DNA of 64,000 nucleotides. Origin: Ziziphus jujuba (Eukaryota; Streptophyta; Magnoliopsida; Rosales; Rhamnaceae). The notes beneath the pieces are model-generated. The model had not been told where the DNA came from and searched no databases. It was given only the letters and a program-made list of their open reading frames with translations. Below are positions 10,777 to 23,239 of this stretch, one piece after another. The DNA lies in assembly GCF_031755915.1 (NCBI RefSeq), contig NC_083384.1, positions 20,156,001 to 20,220,000 on the forward strand. The letters run 5' to 3'. Made by a program: the position numbers and the translations under genes. Every line of letters begins with the position of its first letter. Within the stretch, counting starts at the first letter, position 1.

Positions 10777-11861
10777 ACCGATAACTCGCTGGGGTGCTGA
10801 CCCGACACGAATGAAGACTAGGCCAATCACAAGAGCTCAAATTAAGAGATTTCAGGACAACCTGGGAGCATTTATACAGGGGGTAATCAATCTCAACAGA
10901 GCTTGTCCATACTTGAAGATACAAAGCTTATTCTAAGCATCCAAGTGGTGGAAGTCGATATGGTGCAAATATGGACAACGAGCAGCATGAAATGGTTCCA
11001 ACTCTTTATGGATTCAATACATATGTCTAAGAGGATATGTCATGTCAATCCAGCTTCAAAGGCATTCAAAAAGGGGTTGTACGGATAGCTTCAAATTTGG
11101 CATGTTTTTTACTGTATTTTGTGCTGGCTTTACTGTATTTTGCTGAGTTGGCTTTTTCTTCCTCTTCCAAGCATGGGCAACGTGTGGGACTTCATATTCA
11201 GCTTATTTTTCATCCTACAAAGCATATTGAAGCTGATTTGGAGCTCAATTTGGTCAAAGATTGGTCAAAGTCAACTTAGTCAAAAAGCTAGTATTATAGT
11301 TTCCTAATTTGATTCTACTTTTTGTTTTAGGAAATTACCATTACTTTTTAGTTTTTATTTATTTATTTTCTGGAACAATAATTTTAGGAAATTTATTATT
11401 TTATTATTTTCATTGTAAATTAATTAATTTCTAATTCAAAATAAAGGAATTAATTAATCCAAATTAGATTAGGAAAAGAGTGAGAATTTCGACCACCATA
11501 GGAAACTATTTTGTATGGCCAGTTTTTCCTTTGTTTTTAGGGTTTTATTTCGTGGCTTTGTAGCCTATTTAAAGGCTTATTTTTCAATTTGAATACAACT
11601 TTGATTTGATTGAGAAAATACTTGTGATATTAATTATCTCTTTGTTCTTTGAGAACACCTAAAACACCATTAGAGAATTGGTTGTTTTAGCTTGACTTAT
11701 CAATAGGTTTTCCATCCCCTATTGTAGCGTCTACATTATACCAAGGTTTCTAACCACAAGTTGGTTAGGGGTTGAGGTCCATTCCATTAGAACATGAACT
11801 TAATTGAGATCTGGGCTAATATAATACGGATTTAGGAGCAGGTCGTCCTAGGTTCGTATCA
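10750..11861 (+). repeat. 3' LTR of gypsy element 2
   Basis: 1112 bp, TGATGTGATTCC to GGTTCGTATCA, right after GAGGAGGGGAA. TATTTAAA box at 11566-11573. Lacks a 22-bp stretch found in the 5' LTR. Confidence 0.93.
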
Positions 11862-11866
11862 GAGCT

Positions 11867-13110
11867 AATTATCCATCATGGAGTAAAGCTATGATTCACG
11901 CCCTCACAGCTAAAAGCAAAATTGGATTTATGAATGGATCAATCCTTCCACCAGATGAAAAGGAACAACCAACAGAATACGCTCTCTGGAATCAATGCAA
12001 TAGCATGATTTTATCATGGCTCACTCATTCGGCCGAGCCAGATCTCGCCAAAGGAGTGGTTCACACAAAGATTGCTCAATAAGTTTGGGAGGACTTCGCA
12101 AATCAATTTTCACAGAGAAACGCACCAGTAATCTATCAAATTCAGAAATCCTTGTCATCTCTTTCACAAGGAACAATGACAGTTTCATCATATTTCACAA
12201 AAATCAAGGGACTCTGGGATGAATTAGAGACGTATCGATGAATCCCCACCTGCAATCAAATGAAGGCATACTACAACCAAAGAGAAAAAGATCGACTGAT
12301 GCAGTTTCTTATGGGCCTCAATGACACCTACAACATTGTCCACACCAATATTCTCATGATGACCCCATTGCCAAATGTCCGTCAAGCCTATTCACTTCTC
12401 ATCTAAGAAGAGACACAATGACAAATGACATCAGAAACAACCGAAAACTCTTCAATTGTTGATGCTGCCGATCAAACAACTCCTCAAGCATCTCCAAAGA
12501 TAGGTATTGTGATCATTGTAATAAAGTAGGTCATACAATTTAAAACTGTCGAACTCTAAAATTTTATTACAAGTATTGTGATAAGAAAAGCCATATTGAG
12601 GATAAGTGCAAATACAAAAATGGGACATAGGTTCTCAACAACACAAGGACTCAAAACAATCGACAAAATCAAGCCCAACAACAGCATTATCCTTAGGGAA
12701 AAGGAAGCAAAATTTTTCTGGCTACCAATGCATTAGATTCTTCACAATCTACACATGAAAGATCTCTGCAAGACACGAATGCATCTGTTCATTCCTCCAA
12801 TCTAATGAATTGTTCACACAACATGCAGAAAAATCACAATGATTATAACTCTAAATCATTACATGGTTTTTCCACAAAGCAACTTCAACAACTTGCTCAT
12901 GCCATGTCTATGATGAATCGATATCATCTTCTGGTAGTAGCAATACTTATGCAAATGCTATAAGTCTGATCAATCTTTCCAATGCTTCAATCAATTTTGT
13001 ATTCACAAAACCTTGGATTCTAGATAGTAGAGCTACTGATCATATCATTTCTGATTCCACACTTTTTACTCAAATAAAATCCTCATTAATACGTACTGTT
13101 AATTTGCCCA
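11867..13110 (+). pseudogene. copia 1 gag (3' part), zinc knuckle and protease
   Basis: Coding resumes directly after the right TSD copy of element 2 with the copia gag core (NYPSWSKAM). Several stops follow (for example at 12080 and 12240). A CCHC knuckle is visible at about 12504-12549 (CDHCNKVGH, then a stop, then NC). The protease motif reads WILDSRATDH at about 13014-13043; family members usually have DSGAT, so the Gly of the active-site loop is Arg here. Confidence 0.82.
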
Positions 13111-13139
13111 CCGAATCTGCAGCACCAATCACTTCAACA

Positions 13140-14530
13140 GGCACATGCCTTTTAATTCCGACATACTTTTAGACAATGTTTTATGTCTTCCCTCATTCCA
13201 TTTAAACCTGATGTCTATAAGTAAACTCACCACTACTTTAAATTGTTGTGTACTTTTGTTTCCAACCTTTTGTCTTGTAGGACTTGGCTACGGGGAAGAT
13301 GATTGGCTGGGGTCAGCAGCACGGAGGTCTTTATTACATGTCCCCATTGCAAAGGATGCCAACCTCTAACCAAGTTTCTCATACTCTAAATCTATGGCAC
13401 ATGCACCTTAGGCATCCATCATCATCCCGCCTCAAATTGGTTTCTTCATTACTGCTTTCCAATAATATTTCTTATGATAATAATAGTACTGTTTGTCCTA
13501 TGGCAAACAAACAAAACTTCCATTTCCTTTAAGTTCAATAACAATTCATGCTCCATTTGACTTGTTGCATTGTGATATTTAGGGTCCACATAAAGTTCCC
13601 ACACACTCAGGGGCACATTTTTTTCTTACCATTGTTGATGATTTTACACAATGCACATGGATATTTCTTTTACATCACAAATCTGAAACACAAAAGCATT
13701 CTCAAGTCCTTCATTGATTTTGCCTATGTACAATTTCATGCTTATATTAAAGCTGTTCAAGTAGACAATGTGTATGAATTTCTATCCATGAGAAAAAAAT
13801 TTTCAAAACCATGGGATTGAATACCAACGCACTTGTGTTTACACCCCACCCCGCAACAAAATGGAGTTGTGGAACAAAAGCATCATCATATTCTTACTGT
13901 TGCATGTGCATTGCTTTTTCAATCTCAATTGCCACCTATTTTTTGGGGTGAATGTGTTTTAACTGAAGTTTACTTAATCAACCGATTACCATCACCATTA
14001 TTGTCAAATAAATCTCTTTTTGAGTTGTTGTATCATTGTCCCCCATCATTTCATCACTTAAAAGTCTTTGGTTGTTTGTGTTATGCAACTGTTGTCCACC
14101 CCACCCAAAAATTTGACCCTCGTGCCAAGCGCTGCATATTTGTTGGATACCCTACTGGCCATAAAGGATACAAACTTTATGACATGGAAACTACGCAATT
14201 CTTTGTAAGTCATGATGTTAAGTTTTGTGAGACCATCTTTCCTTTCTCCAATATTCAAACTCCATCTCAGCCTAATCCTATGTTACCCAACCTTTCTTTT
14301 GACATTCCAAACCATACGTCTCTCACAAAAGTCCAATCTTCCCAAATTCCAGAACATGAGTCAACTAGTCCTATTATTGAACCAACAACACACATTCCTA
14401 CCACACCTGAATCAACATCGACTCCATCTGACTCCACTCTAGCTTTACCTCGAACGAACCAACTACAGCCACTTCAGATCTCCACACAACTTCCATTCCT
14501 CCTGTGAGACATTCAACCCGGCCTAAGGCA
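13140..14530 (+). pseudogene. copia 1 integrase (broken)
   Basis: A pre-integrase zinc-binding part (LNLWHMHLRHPSS at about 13387-13425) is followed by a core broken by frameshifts (FFLTIVDDFTQCTWIF near 13620-13665). A longer open stretch (13833-14507) has [11 protein letters not shown] and FGCLCYATV. It ends in a Ser/Thr/Pro-rich linker typical of the integrase-RT junction. Not functional. Confidence 0.82.
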
Positions 14531-14545
14531 TGGCATAAAGACTAA

Positions 14546-16219
14546 GTGCTGTTATCTCAAGTCAATCATTTTGCTTTTGAGTCAAGTCCTACATCAGGTA
14601 CTCGATATCCTCTCACTCACTTTCTTTCTTATTCTTGTATTTCTCCAATGCATCATTCCTTTCTAGCTAACATTACAGGACATATAAAGCCCAAGTCTTA
14701 TGGCCAAGCTATTCTTGATCCACATTGGCAAGAAGCCATGAATATAGAATTGAAAGCATTGCAAAAATAACACATGGAGCCTTGTTTCTCTTCCTCTAGT
14801 ACACAAACCAATTGGATGCAAATGGGTTTACAAAATCAAGTACAAGTCTGATGGACCATTGAACGATACAAAGCTCGTCTCATTGCTAAAGCATATACTC
14901 AAGTTGAAGGCATCGATTATCATGAAACATTCTCTCCTACAACCAAACTCACTACACTCTGTTGCCTTCTCACTGTAGCTGTTGCTCGAAATTGGTTCAC
15001 CCACCAATTGGATATTTAGAATGCTTTTCTTCATGGCGACTTACATGAAGTCGTTTATATGGACCCACCACCAGGTCTTCGACAACAGGGGGAGAATGTT
15101 GTATGTTGTCTTAACAAGTCCTTTTATGGACTCAAGCAGGTCTCAAGAAATTGATTTTCTACCTTCTCAGACACCATTCAGAAGGCGGGATATCAACAAT
15201 CAAAAGCATATCATTCCCTCTTTACAAAAGCTCAAGGTACTTCATTAACTACAGTTCTCATTTATGTCGATGACATTCTTTTAACAGGCAATGACCTTCA
15301 AGAAATTAAGCTACTCAAAGAATTTCTTCTCAAGCACTTTCGCATCAAGGATCTCAAGAATTTGAAGTACTTTCTGGGAATTGAATTTTCTCGTTCCAAG
15401 AAAGGTATCTTCATGTCATAAAGAAAGTATGCTTTGGACATTTTACAAGATTCTAGACTTACAGGTGCACGCCCAGAAAAATTTCCAATGGAACAGAATT
15501 TGAAACTCACTCCCATAGATGATGCATTACTGAATGATCCAACTAAGTATAGAAGATTGGTTGGAAGATTAATTTATCTCACTCTTATAAGATCGGATAT
15601 AGTCTACTGAATTCGTGTATTGAGTCAATTCATGCATGAACCTCGAAAGCCTCGTTGGGATGCAGCTTTACGAATTCTAAAATACATAAAAGGCACTCCT
15701 GAACAAGGCCTATTGCTATCTTCAAACAACAGCCTAACATTAAAAACTTTTTGTGATTCATATTGGGCTGGTTGTCGTTCCATAAGAAGATCGGTTACAG
15801 GATATTGTATCTTCCTAGGGAATTCACTCATTTCATGGAAATCCAAGAAGCAGACTAATGTTTCTCGATCCTCAGCAGAGGCCGAATATCAAGCTATGGT
15901 GAATACGTGCTTGGAACTAACTTGGTTGCGCTACATTTTACAAGATTTAAAGGTTCCATAAATAACTCCAATATCACTGAACTGTGACAATCAAGTTGCT
16001 TTGTATATTGCAGCTAATCCTGTTTTCCATGAATGTACCAAACATATTTAAATAGATTGTCACATAGTTAGAGAAAAATTGAAAGCTGGTATGATTAGTC
16101 CTTCCTACATTCCTACACGCTTCCAGCTGGCAGATGAATTCACAAAAACATTAGGGAAGGATCAATTTATGACATTGCGTTGCAAGTTGGGACTTCATGA
16201 TATTCACTCTCCAACTTGA
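14546..16219 (+). pseudogene. copia 1 RT and RNase H (broken)
   Basis: RT motifs include WQEAMNIELKAL (14728-14763), [11 protein letters not shown] (about 15117-15150) and the catalytic box YVDDILLTG (about 15265-15290). RNase H motifs include TFCDSYWAGC and SRSSAEAEYQAM (about 15750-15895), then the C-terminal DEFTKTLGKDQF. Stops at about 15420, 15608, 15960 and 16050 and several frame changes kill it. Confidence 0.85.
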
Positions 16220-16226
16220 GGGGGAG

Positions 16227-16456
16227 TATTAAGAAATATTCTTGTAATATATGTAATAAATGCCTTTATATGACTTTCGCTTTTTACTGTAGGTCAGATC
16301 CCAGTATAAGTAGATCACGTTTTCTTAGCCTTAGAAATAGGATTGATTGATTACTGTACTTGTCTATATATGCTGTACATTATTCATTGGAAAAAGATAG
16401 AAAACGATTCAACCAAAGTCTCTTTTTTTCATTCCCATGCATTCTATTTTTTCACA
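16227..16456 (+). repeat. 3' LTR of copia 1
   Basis: 230 bp, preceded by the polypurine tract TTGAGGGGGAG (about 16216-16226). Nearly identical to the 5' LTR. Confidence 0.92.
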
Positions 16457-16796
16457 CAAATTCATTTTGGTGTGAAAAATTTCAACTATATTGATAACTG
16501 ATAACTGATACAATCAAGCACAAATATACCAATAGGACATGAAATTACAATCATACAACTATAACTCATTATTGATTCATACATAAGTAAAAGCACTAGC
16601 TAAAAGATTGAATGAAAGAATTTGGAGAAGATAAATGAACAAAAAATCTCTAACTTGAGCAATAAAAGAATGACAGGCCTTTACCCTTAGGAGCAACAGT
16701 CTAAAAGTATTTCTATGACTAACGTTATTGTTTGATACATTTAAAGGTATAGGTGTTTTTTCTTTTTTTCTTTTTTTGGTCTAATTTTACTCATAA
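16457..16796. other. short spacer between copia 1 and the pectinesterase stop codon
   Basis: AT-rich, no coding content seen. It must hold the pectinesterase 3' UTR, at least in part, because the gene ends at 16797 on the minus strand and copia 1 begins 340 bp further on. Confidence 0.6.
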
Positions 16797-19455
16797 CTAA
16801 GCATCTGAGGGTGTGATCCAGTGCCTCCCATTCACAAAACTTTTGACCAGGAAACGATGAGCCGTATCATAATCAAGCTCTCTGGCTCCTGACACTCCTT
16901 TTAGTTCTGCAACTCCCGGTCCCGAGCACTTATAGAATCCTAAAAGCGTAGTCCTGCAGTGAAAGTAACAAAATCGAAATCAGGCCTCCTTTTAAAATTC
17001 ATTGTTTACAAAAAGCCCAAGTTGGAATGTGAGATTTATATTAGATATATCAGTTTTCCCCAACCACAAAATAGAATATTGAAACAAAAAAATGAAATCA
17101 TTGAAGAAAAAATTTAAGTTAAGCTTGTTGTAATCATTGAGACACTGTAAGTTTTCTATAATTTGTTTGACCAATTCTGTCCCTTAATTGTGGCTTTTCT
17201 GCGAGGAATAAAATAATAATGATTAGGAAGCCCAAAAACCTCAAAATTTGAACACATTGCCCAAAAATAAGAGATGGGTCCCAAATTGGCATTTTTGTCA
17301 AAAAAAAAAAAACACACAAAGAGTTGGGACCCACTAAATCAAATATAAAAATGCGTGATTTAGGAGCATTATTAGGATTGATGGACAATAAATTAAGACG
17401 AGGGTTTTGTTGTTATCTTTTACTTGTTTGCGTCGTCATTGGAGTTGTCCCAATCGTCCCAGCCACCGTGTGCGACTACATCATCAAAGTAAGTATAGGA
17501 ATACACAATTCTGGCGTATTTGCCCATTCCACGGCCCACATATACTGGCCCTGTACCCGTGACTCTGCAGTTTACAAAAGCGAAGCCTGTTTTCTCAAAC
17601 GGTGAGCTTCTGTATTGGGCTGCTATGGAGCCGAACTTCGTAGCTATGGAGTGCAACTCGCAGTCCTGTGCCAACAAATTTACCAATTCTGCTTCAAAAA
17701 ATAAATATATATTGTATATAACTCATTCCTATACAAGGTGGTATCTCAGATATACAAAATTTTGTTAGCATGGACAATGTCGGGTTACATATAATTGGGG
17801 ATAAATTGTATATAGAAGACATACATACATGCCCATCATAGAAAAACTGGAAAGATATACATTTAACTTGAACGTAAATATATGTATATATGCATTGAGC
17901 AGAAACCCACTTAAAGTATATGTATTATTAGAGGTACTTTTCATCTTAAAAGGGAAACAAGAAGAATCAACCACTGATGGAAAAAAATTATTGTAGAGAA
18001 AACAATTATATACGAGTTAAAACAAAGATGAACGTGCTTACTTTGTACATAGAGCGGCCATTTCCAAAGATGAAGTCTATAGAGCCCTCAATATAACACT
18101 CCTTGAAGTAATGGCGGCCAGCGTCGTCTAGAAGAGTATCTTGAGCTCCATAAAATCCACAGCCGGAGAAATATGCCTTGTCCCCTGATATCCTAAATGC
18201 CGCTGCTTGCCATCCTTTCATTCCGGGCATCGGAGCTGGAGCAGTGTTCTACACAACCAAAAAAAAAGACCAAAGAAACAAAGAAGAAACTATCAATTTT
18301 TATACAACAAATACAACTTAAGGATCATGCTCAGATTAGGTTCTTAAGTACAGGACTTATTATGGATCAACTGACAAATTTTCTTTCGCAATAATGGTGG
18401 ACATCAAATCTTGAATTTAGACCTGATAAGAGCTGATAATACAGAAGCAATATATGTTCCGGAAACGAATGAATACGGTGTCGTTTTGGATATGTACAAA
18501 CCTTGAAGCTGATATTTCTTGCTGTGAAATAGTTTGCAAGGACAGTCACGGAAGCTGTTCTGTAAGTACGCAGTTGCTGGCCATTGGGTCCACGGTCACT
18601 GGCCCTGTCATGCCATTCTATCACCGTCACATCTCTTCCCGCTCCTTGAAATGTTATGTACGGCTTTGTCGCCGGTACCACCACCTTCTCTCTGCACCAG
18701 CCACCAATACATCACAATATATAATATAATTATGTAATATAACATAAAGTTTTTCAATTGAACGTTTGGTGTCGGATTACATGTATAATCACATATATTA
18801 GTCCAGTTAAATGTAAATATTGGACCCTAGTAGATAATTAGAACTCATAGCTTTATGTATAGAAGTATAAATCACTCATCGCTTTATCTATAGATGTATA
18901 AATCATTTCTTTGCCTTTTTCTTATAACTCTTTTTTTCTTTTTCTTTTTTTTCATTTTTTTTTTTTTGGGGGTTATGCTTTTTAGCTGTAAACGAAACAA
19001 TTGTCTTTGACATTTTAAAAAGTAGCTTCCTCTTTTATATATAGTATCAAAATATTTGCTTCAGAAAAGTAAAGTATAAAGATTTGCGTAAAAGATGGTG
19101 CTTTTTGAAAATGATTAACATGCATGCATGTAGAGTACTATTGTTACATGTAATATCCCGGGCTGATACGAATGGTGACATTGACTGTATTGTTCTCCGG
19201 AACTGCATCCACCGCGGCTTGAAGGGACGTGAAGTCGCCGGAGCCATTCACGTCGACGGAGAGTATGCGATTCCCGACGGGTCCAATCCACTTGTGATGG
19301 TGTTGTGTGGAGTTTGTAGAAGCATTATTATTGCTAGTGTCGAGCACCGAATTGAGACCTCTGAAGCCAGAGCCTGTAACAAAAAGAAACGGTGAATGAG
19401 ATAATAATCCAGTGAATAAGAAGAAGATGAAGAAGAACAAACTGAGAGAAGCCAT
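16797..19455 (-). CDS. pectinesterase (pectin methylesterase), type without inhibitor pro-region
   Basis: Predicted enzyme of the cell wall that removes methyl esters from homogalacturonan (carbohydrate esterase family 8). Five exons by consensus GT/AG sites: 19148-19455, 18502-18691, 18042-18248, 17424-17665, 16797-16953, giving 1104 nt and 367 aa with phases that fit. The ATG at 19455 starts a hydrophobic signal peptide (residues 1 to about 27), so secretion is expected. Active-site residues fit the family by motif and spacing: Gln180 (GWQA), Asp203 (AQDTLL), Asp224 (DFIFGNG), Arg280 (VGRGMG). The Trp of the classical GRPW motif is absent, as I recall for the relatives ending FVNGRHWI, which this one does at its C terminus ([12 protein letters not shown]). 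No PMEI domain. Intact reading frame; likely functional. Closest named relatives by motif are Arabidopsis PME8/15/68-like proteins (from memory, not searched). Confidence 0.9.
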
Positions 19456-19640
19456 TTTTAAAAAAGCATCAAATGGGCAGAAAATTTGAATAATAGAAGA
19501 CAGAGAGAGAGAGAGAGAGAGAGAATGTCTTGGATTTGGGATGTCTCTGGGGAGTTTCTAAATTCTGATTCTTTTGGAAGAGATTTTGGAGATTTCAACG
19601 AACATATATAGTTGTATATATAATGCAGGTAGGTATGAAA
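19456..19640 (-). promoter_or_regulatory. pectinesterase 5' leader and candidate TATA region
   Basis: A GA/CT dinucleotide run lies at 19501-19524 (CT on the coding strand), typical of plant 5' UTRs. A TATATA-rich stretch at about 19603-19624, some 150-170 bp before the ATG, could be the TATA box. The transcription start is not known. Confidence 0.35.
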
Positions 19641-19790
19641 GAGAAAGACAGAAATATAATCCAAATAATCTGAAAATTTTTTAATAAATGTACTTTTGTA
19701 TTTATGGGAAAGATTTTGGAACTTCCAACGGTCAAATTTTAGGCTTTGCCTCGCGTATAGGGACTCCGTAGGCGGCTCATACGGCTAAAG

Positions 19791-19821
<31 letters not shown>

Positions 19822-22800
19822 TGGGCTGGCAATGATCCTCTAGTCTTTATGTGGTGGGTCATCCTCTTTTGTGCTTTTTGTGTACATAACTAAGATACCT
19901 CCTAATACTCTTACATTTTTAATTGCAATAAATAAACAAATATATTACTATAACATATTTAAATTAATATTCATGTTGTTTATTTTAATATTGGTATTCT
20001 TCTATGTCTATATATTTTAACCAAGAAAAATTATACCTACGGTTGAATAATTAAGATCTCAATCATTGGGAAGCTATTTTAATTTTTAATTTAACTCTAT
20101 TTTACCGTTTTTATATTGTGCTATTTTTTGCACTTTGTCCCAACATTATTATTATTATCTTTTTGTCGATTAAATATAATCTTTTTGAGAGTTGAATTTA
20201 AGTACAACTCATATAACTCTATTTAAAAACTCCTTTATTCGATTTTATTTTACTTTTGTACTGTATGTAATGATTAATCTGCCATATTTATTAGGAAAAA
20301 TTGTATGATTTAATTAGATTGACAAAAAATAATAGCTAAGAGGTAATTTTCTTAAAAAAAAAATTTGTAATATGTAGCTAAGGCAATAATAGTAATAGGT
20401 GATTATTTGGATGTGAAAAATAAAATTAGTAATGGTACTTTTTTTCCTAGAAACTTTTTACTAAAAGAGCAAAAGCATGTGATTTGGCGGCAAGATGTAG
20501 CTCTAAGATAAGAGGTGTCTATAATTAAACAATATAGGGATAAGCTCAATGTTATTTATTGATAAAACCCATAATCTAATACTGTTTTACTCAAACGGTC
20601 AACTTTAGGCCAAAATAATATGGTGGTGGGTGTGCCATGACCAAATGATGGTCCAGGCATGGTTTAATACCATTTTGTATTATTTGCCACGTCCATTTCT
20701 TTCATTCTGGACCACGTGGGCCCCACACCATTTCCCTTCTGTTTTTTTTTTTTGTTTGAACGTTGGGACCTGGAGCCATTTTCTTCTTCTTCTTCGGATT
20801 TGAACTAAATAGACAAAACTACCCTAACACAAAAAGCAGATTACCTTTTATGACGGAATTGCCCCTGGTGAATATTGGGAAATATTATTTGTGATGATGG
20901 GATTTGATCATAGGAAAGTGGGGCTCATAGGTCATAACACAAATATATCCCTGTTCTGGGGCATGGTCAGAATGGTCGGTCTTATGTGTATGATGCTTGC
21001 GTTCCGTTAAGTTGTCGTCAAACGAGGGCCATACCTGTCGTTTCGTGTATTGCGCGGGAGTGATCCTCAGTGGAAAGCAGATTTTTTATGTTCTGAATGC
21101 TTGAGGGAAAAAAAAATATATATATATATATATTAAAAATGTTCACGGGTGTACAGTACATGAGAATCCATGGTGAAATTAAAGCTTCTATTTTTTGTCA
21201 CTCTTTGAATGATCGTTTGACATCTTTTCTAAAGAGGTGGCATCCATAAAATTAATACCTTCTCTAGACCAAAAAAAACTTAGGTAGCTATGATACATTA
21301 TTAATTTCGCCATATAATATCCATTAATCACATGCCACCACATAAATTTAATAATACATTGGATGTACCCAATATTTGTTAAGTGTTCATTTGGCATAAT
21401 TTATGAAAATAATTATTATAAAAAAAAATTAAAAAAAAATTAAAAAAAATAAAAAAAGCTTTACACTACACTATATTATTTATGCAATAATTGTATTTAA
21501 GGTTCTTTTTTTGTTTGTTTGTTTTAATTTTAGTTGGAAAAGTTATACATTTGCCTTCAAATTTAAAGTAATACAATTTAAGCTCTTGTAAATTTAATTT
21601 ATTGCATTTAAGTTTGGTTGGATTTAGCAGTTGGTAGTTTATGAATTACTGAAATGTAAAATTTTAAAATAGGAGGCTAATATTATTACAAATTAAAATT
21701 AGAAAACCTAATAAATTTGAACAAACTGGACTAAATTGGATTTATTGGTCATGTGGAATAGCGGCGATAATCAACCTTAGATGAAAAAAAGAAAAAGAAA
21801 AATCCAATTGGATCAAAATGCAGTGAATTTATTTTAATTTTGAAGGTTATAATTACAATATTCTCAAATTAGAAAGATTAAATTGCCATAACCCTTTTTT
21901 TTTTTTTCTTCATGTTATCAACTATTTATTTATCATATACTAATAGATTGTTTCTTATTTTAAAAAATACAGAAGCTAGAGCGTAATTGACAATATGACA
22001 TTTTTTTTAATCTTTAATTTATTTTTTAAAAGGAAAATTAGGCAACAGTTTTTAGCTTTTTAAAATAAGTTTTAAATTAAAAATTTTTGAAAACTTTGTC
22101 CTCTGTAACGTTCCATATTCTTATGAGGTCTTTAATTTTAAGTTAAAAATCATTCTTATAAAATACAGTTTTTAGGAATACAATTCTCATTTTTTGTATT
22201 TTTTTTTTGTTTGATTACAATAATTTATATTTTAAATAGAGGGATGTGTTTTAAATTGACCACCTTATAATATGGATATAAAAGACATACCACTTAACCA
22301 ATCTTATTTAACTTCATTTTTTGTGCTTGATTAAAGTATGTTTGTAAGTACTTTCAAGCTCAAATAAGTGCTACAAGGATAGAAAAAAACACTTGGTTAC
22401 ATGTATGATAAAATACTAGCATTAATTCAATGGAATGCACAACATGTGTAATTATAATAAATAATTTTAAAAATAATTTATTTGAATTAATTATATTCAA
22501 ATCTAATAATGACAAATGGAAAAAAAATATTTACTAATTATCTTACTTTTATATATAATATAGATAATATATATAATATCATAACTAATAATATTTAAGT
22601 TTTGACATTATCATATATTATTACATGTATGTTTATATACAAAACTTTAAATTATATTTTATGTTTTATTTGTTATAAAAATAATTTAAAATAATTTGAA
22701 AGATCAAATCAAAGATAAACAGATATTAAATATACCGAAACAAATAATAATAATAATATCATGTAACAAAAATTTAAGAAAAAAAAAATTATCCATCCAT

Positions 22801-22860
22801 TAAAATCATTTCGACACTACTAATTTATGATCAAAGCTTGAAACATTTTAAAGTTATAGG
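19641..22860. other. AT-rich intergenic region, no gene seen
   Basis: Contains a (TA)n run at 19794-19820, A/T homopolymers (for example about 21420-21460) and no ORF that resembles a known protein. A G-box core inside GACCACGTGGGCC at about 20711-20723 lies about 1.26 kb upstream of the pectinesterase ATG; its role is unknown. Confidence 0.6.
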
Positions 22861-22869
22861 ACTCAAACT

Positions 22870-23234
22870 TTAAACATCCACTACATTTTGTTATTGATCT
22901 GGTTCATAAAATCAATATGTCAGACCATATTTGAAAACTTATTTAAAAGTTTTATTGTTACTAAGTATATTTGGATCTTAATTTTTTTTTTTCAATCTAT
23001 ATTGTAAAAGTTTGAAAGGAACAAAAAGTTTGGCCTCCATATATAATACTATTTAATTATGGAATTCAAATTTAAAAGCTTTTACCTATCTAATTTTTTC
23101 TATCTATAAAATTTAAATTCAAATTCTCATATATTTATATAATATTTTTCATTATAAAATTTAAATTCAAATTCAAATGTATTTTTTTATTCACTGCAAT
23201 TATTAATTTTCTTATATTAAATACTCATAATATA
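22870..23234 (+). repeat. AT-rich repeat, left copy of a diverged inverted pair
   Basis: Reads as a diverged reverse complement of about 27030-27440: shared blocks include ACTTATTTAAAA, CAATCTATATTGTAAAAG, ATATAATACTATT and TATTAAATACTCATAAT. The match runs up to the insertion point of solo LTR A, so the LTR landed inside this repeat. Confidence 0.5.
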
Positions 23235-23239
23235 ATATA

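Larger units (their letters stand above)
5988..11861 (+). mobile_element. Ty3/gypsy element 2, non-autonomous, nested in copia 1 gag
   Basis: LTRs 5988-7115 and 10750-11861, with a perfect 5-bp TSD GAGCT at 5983-5987 and 11862-11866. Total length is 5874 bp against 8234 bp for element 3 of the same family. The internal region has PBS, long leader, a gag-protease frame with one visible frameshift, a scrambled integrase/RT remnant and a polypurine tract (about 10736-10749). It lacks RT, RNase H and the integrase core and needs enzymes in trans. Its two LTRs differ visibly (about a dozen changes in the first 160 bp and a 22-bp indel), so it is older than element 3. Confidence 0.95.
5517..16456 (+). 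mobile_element. Ty1/copia element (copia 1), split by gypsy element 2
   Basis: LTR pair at 5517-5747 and 16227-16456, flanked by CGAAT (5512-5516) and CAAAT (16457-16461), a TSD with one CG-to-CA change. PBS at 5748-5760, polypurine tract GAGGGGGAG just before the 3' LTR. Without the inserted gypsy element its length is about 5.06 kb, normal for copia. Gene order gag - protease - integrase - RT - RNase H is preserved but carries many stops and frameshifts, so it is not autonomous now. Confidence 0.93.

Noticed and set aside
14058..14258. Minus-strand ORF opposite the copia 1 integrase
   Set aside because: Antisense shadow of a recognised integrase stretch.
16797..19455. Pectinesterase inactivated because the GRPW motif lacks Pro-Trp
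   Set aside because: The catalytic Asp pair, Gln and Arg are present with normal spacing for the first three, all splice sites fit, and the GRxMG version is, from memory, usual in this subgroup.
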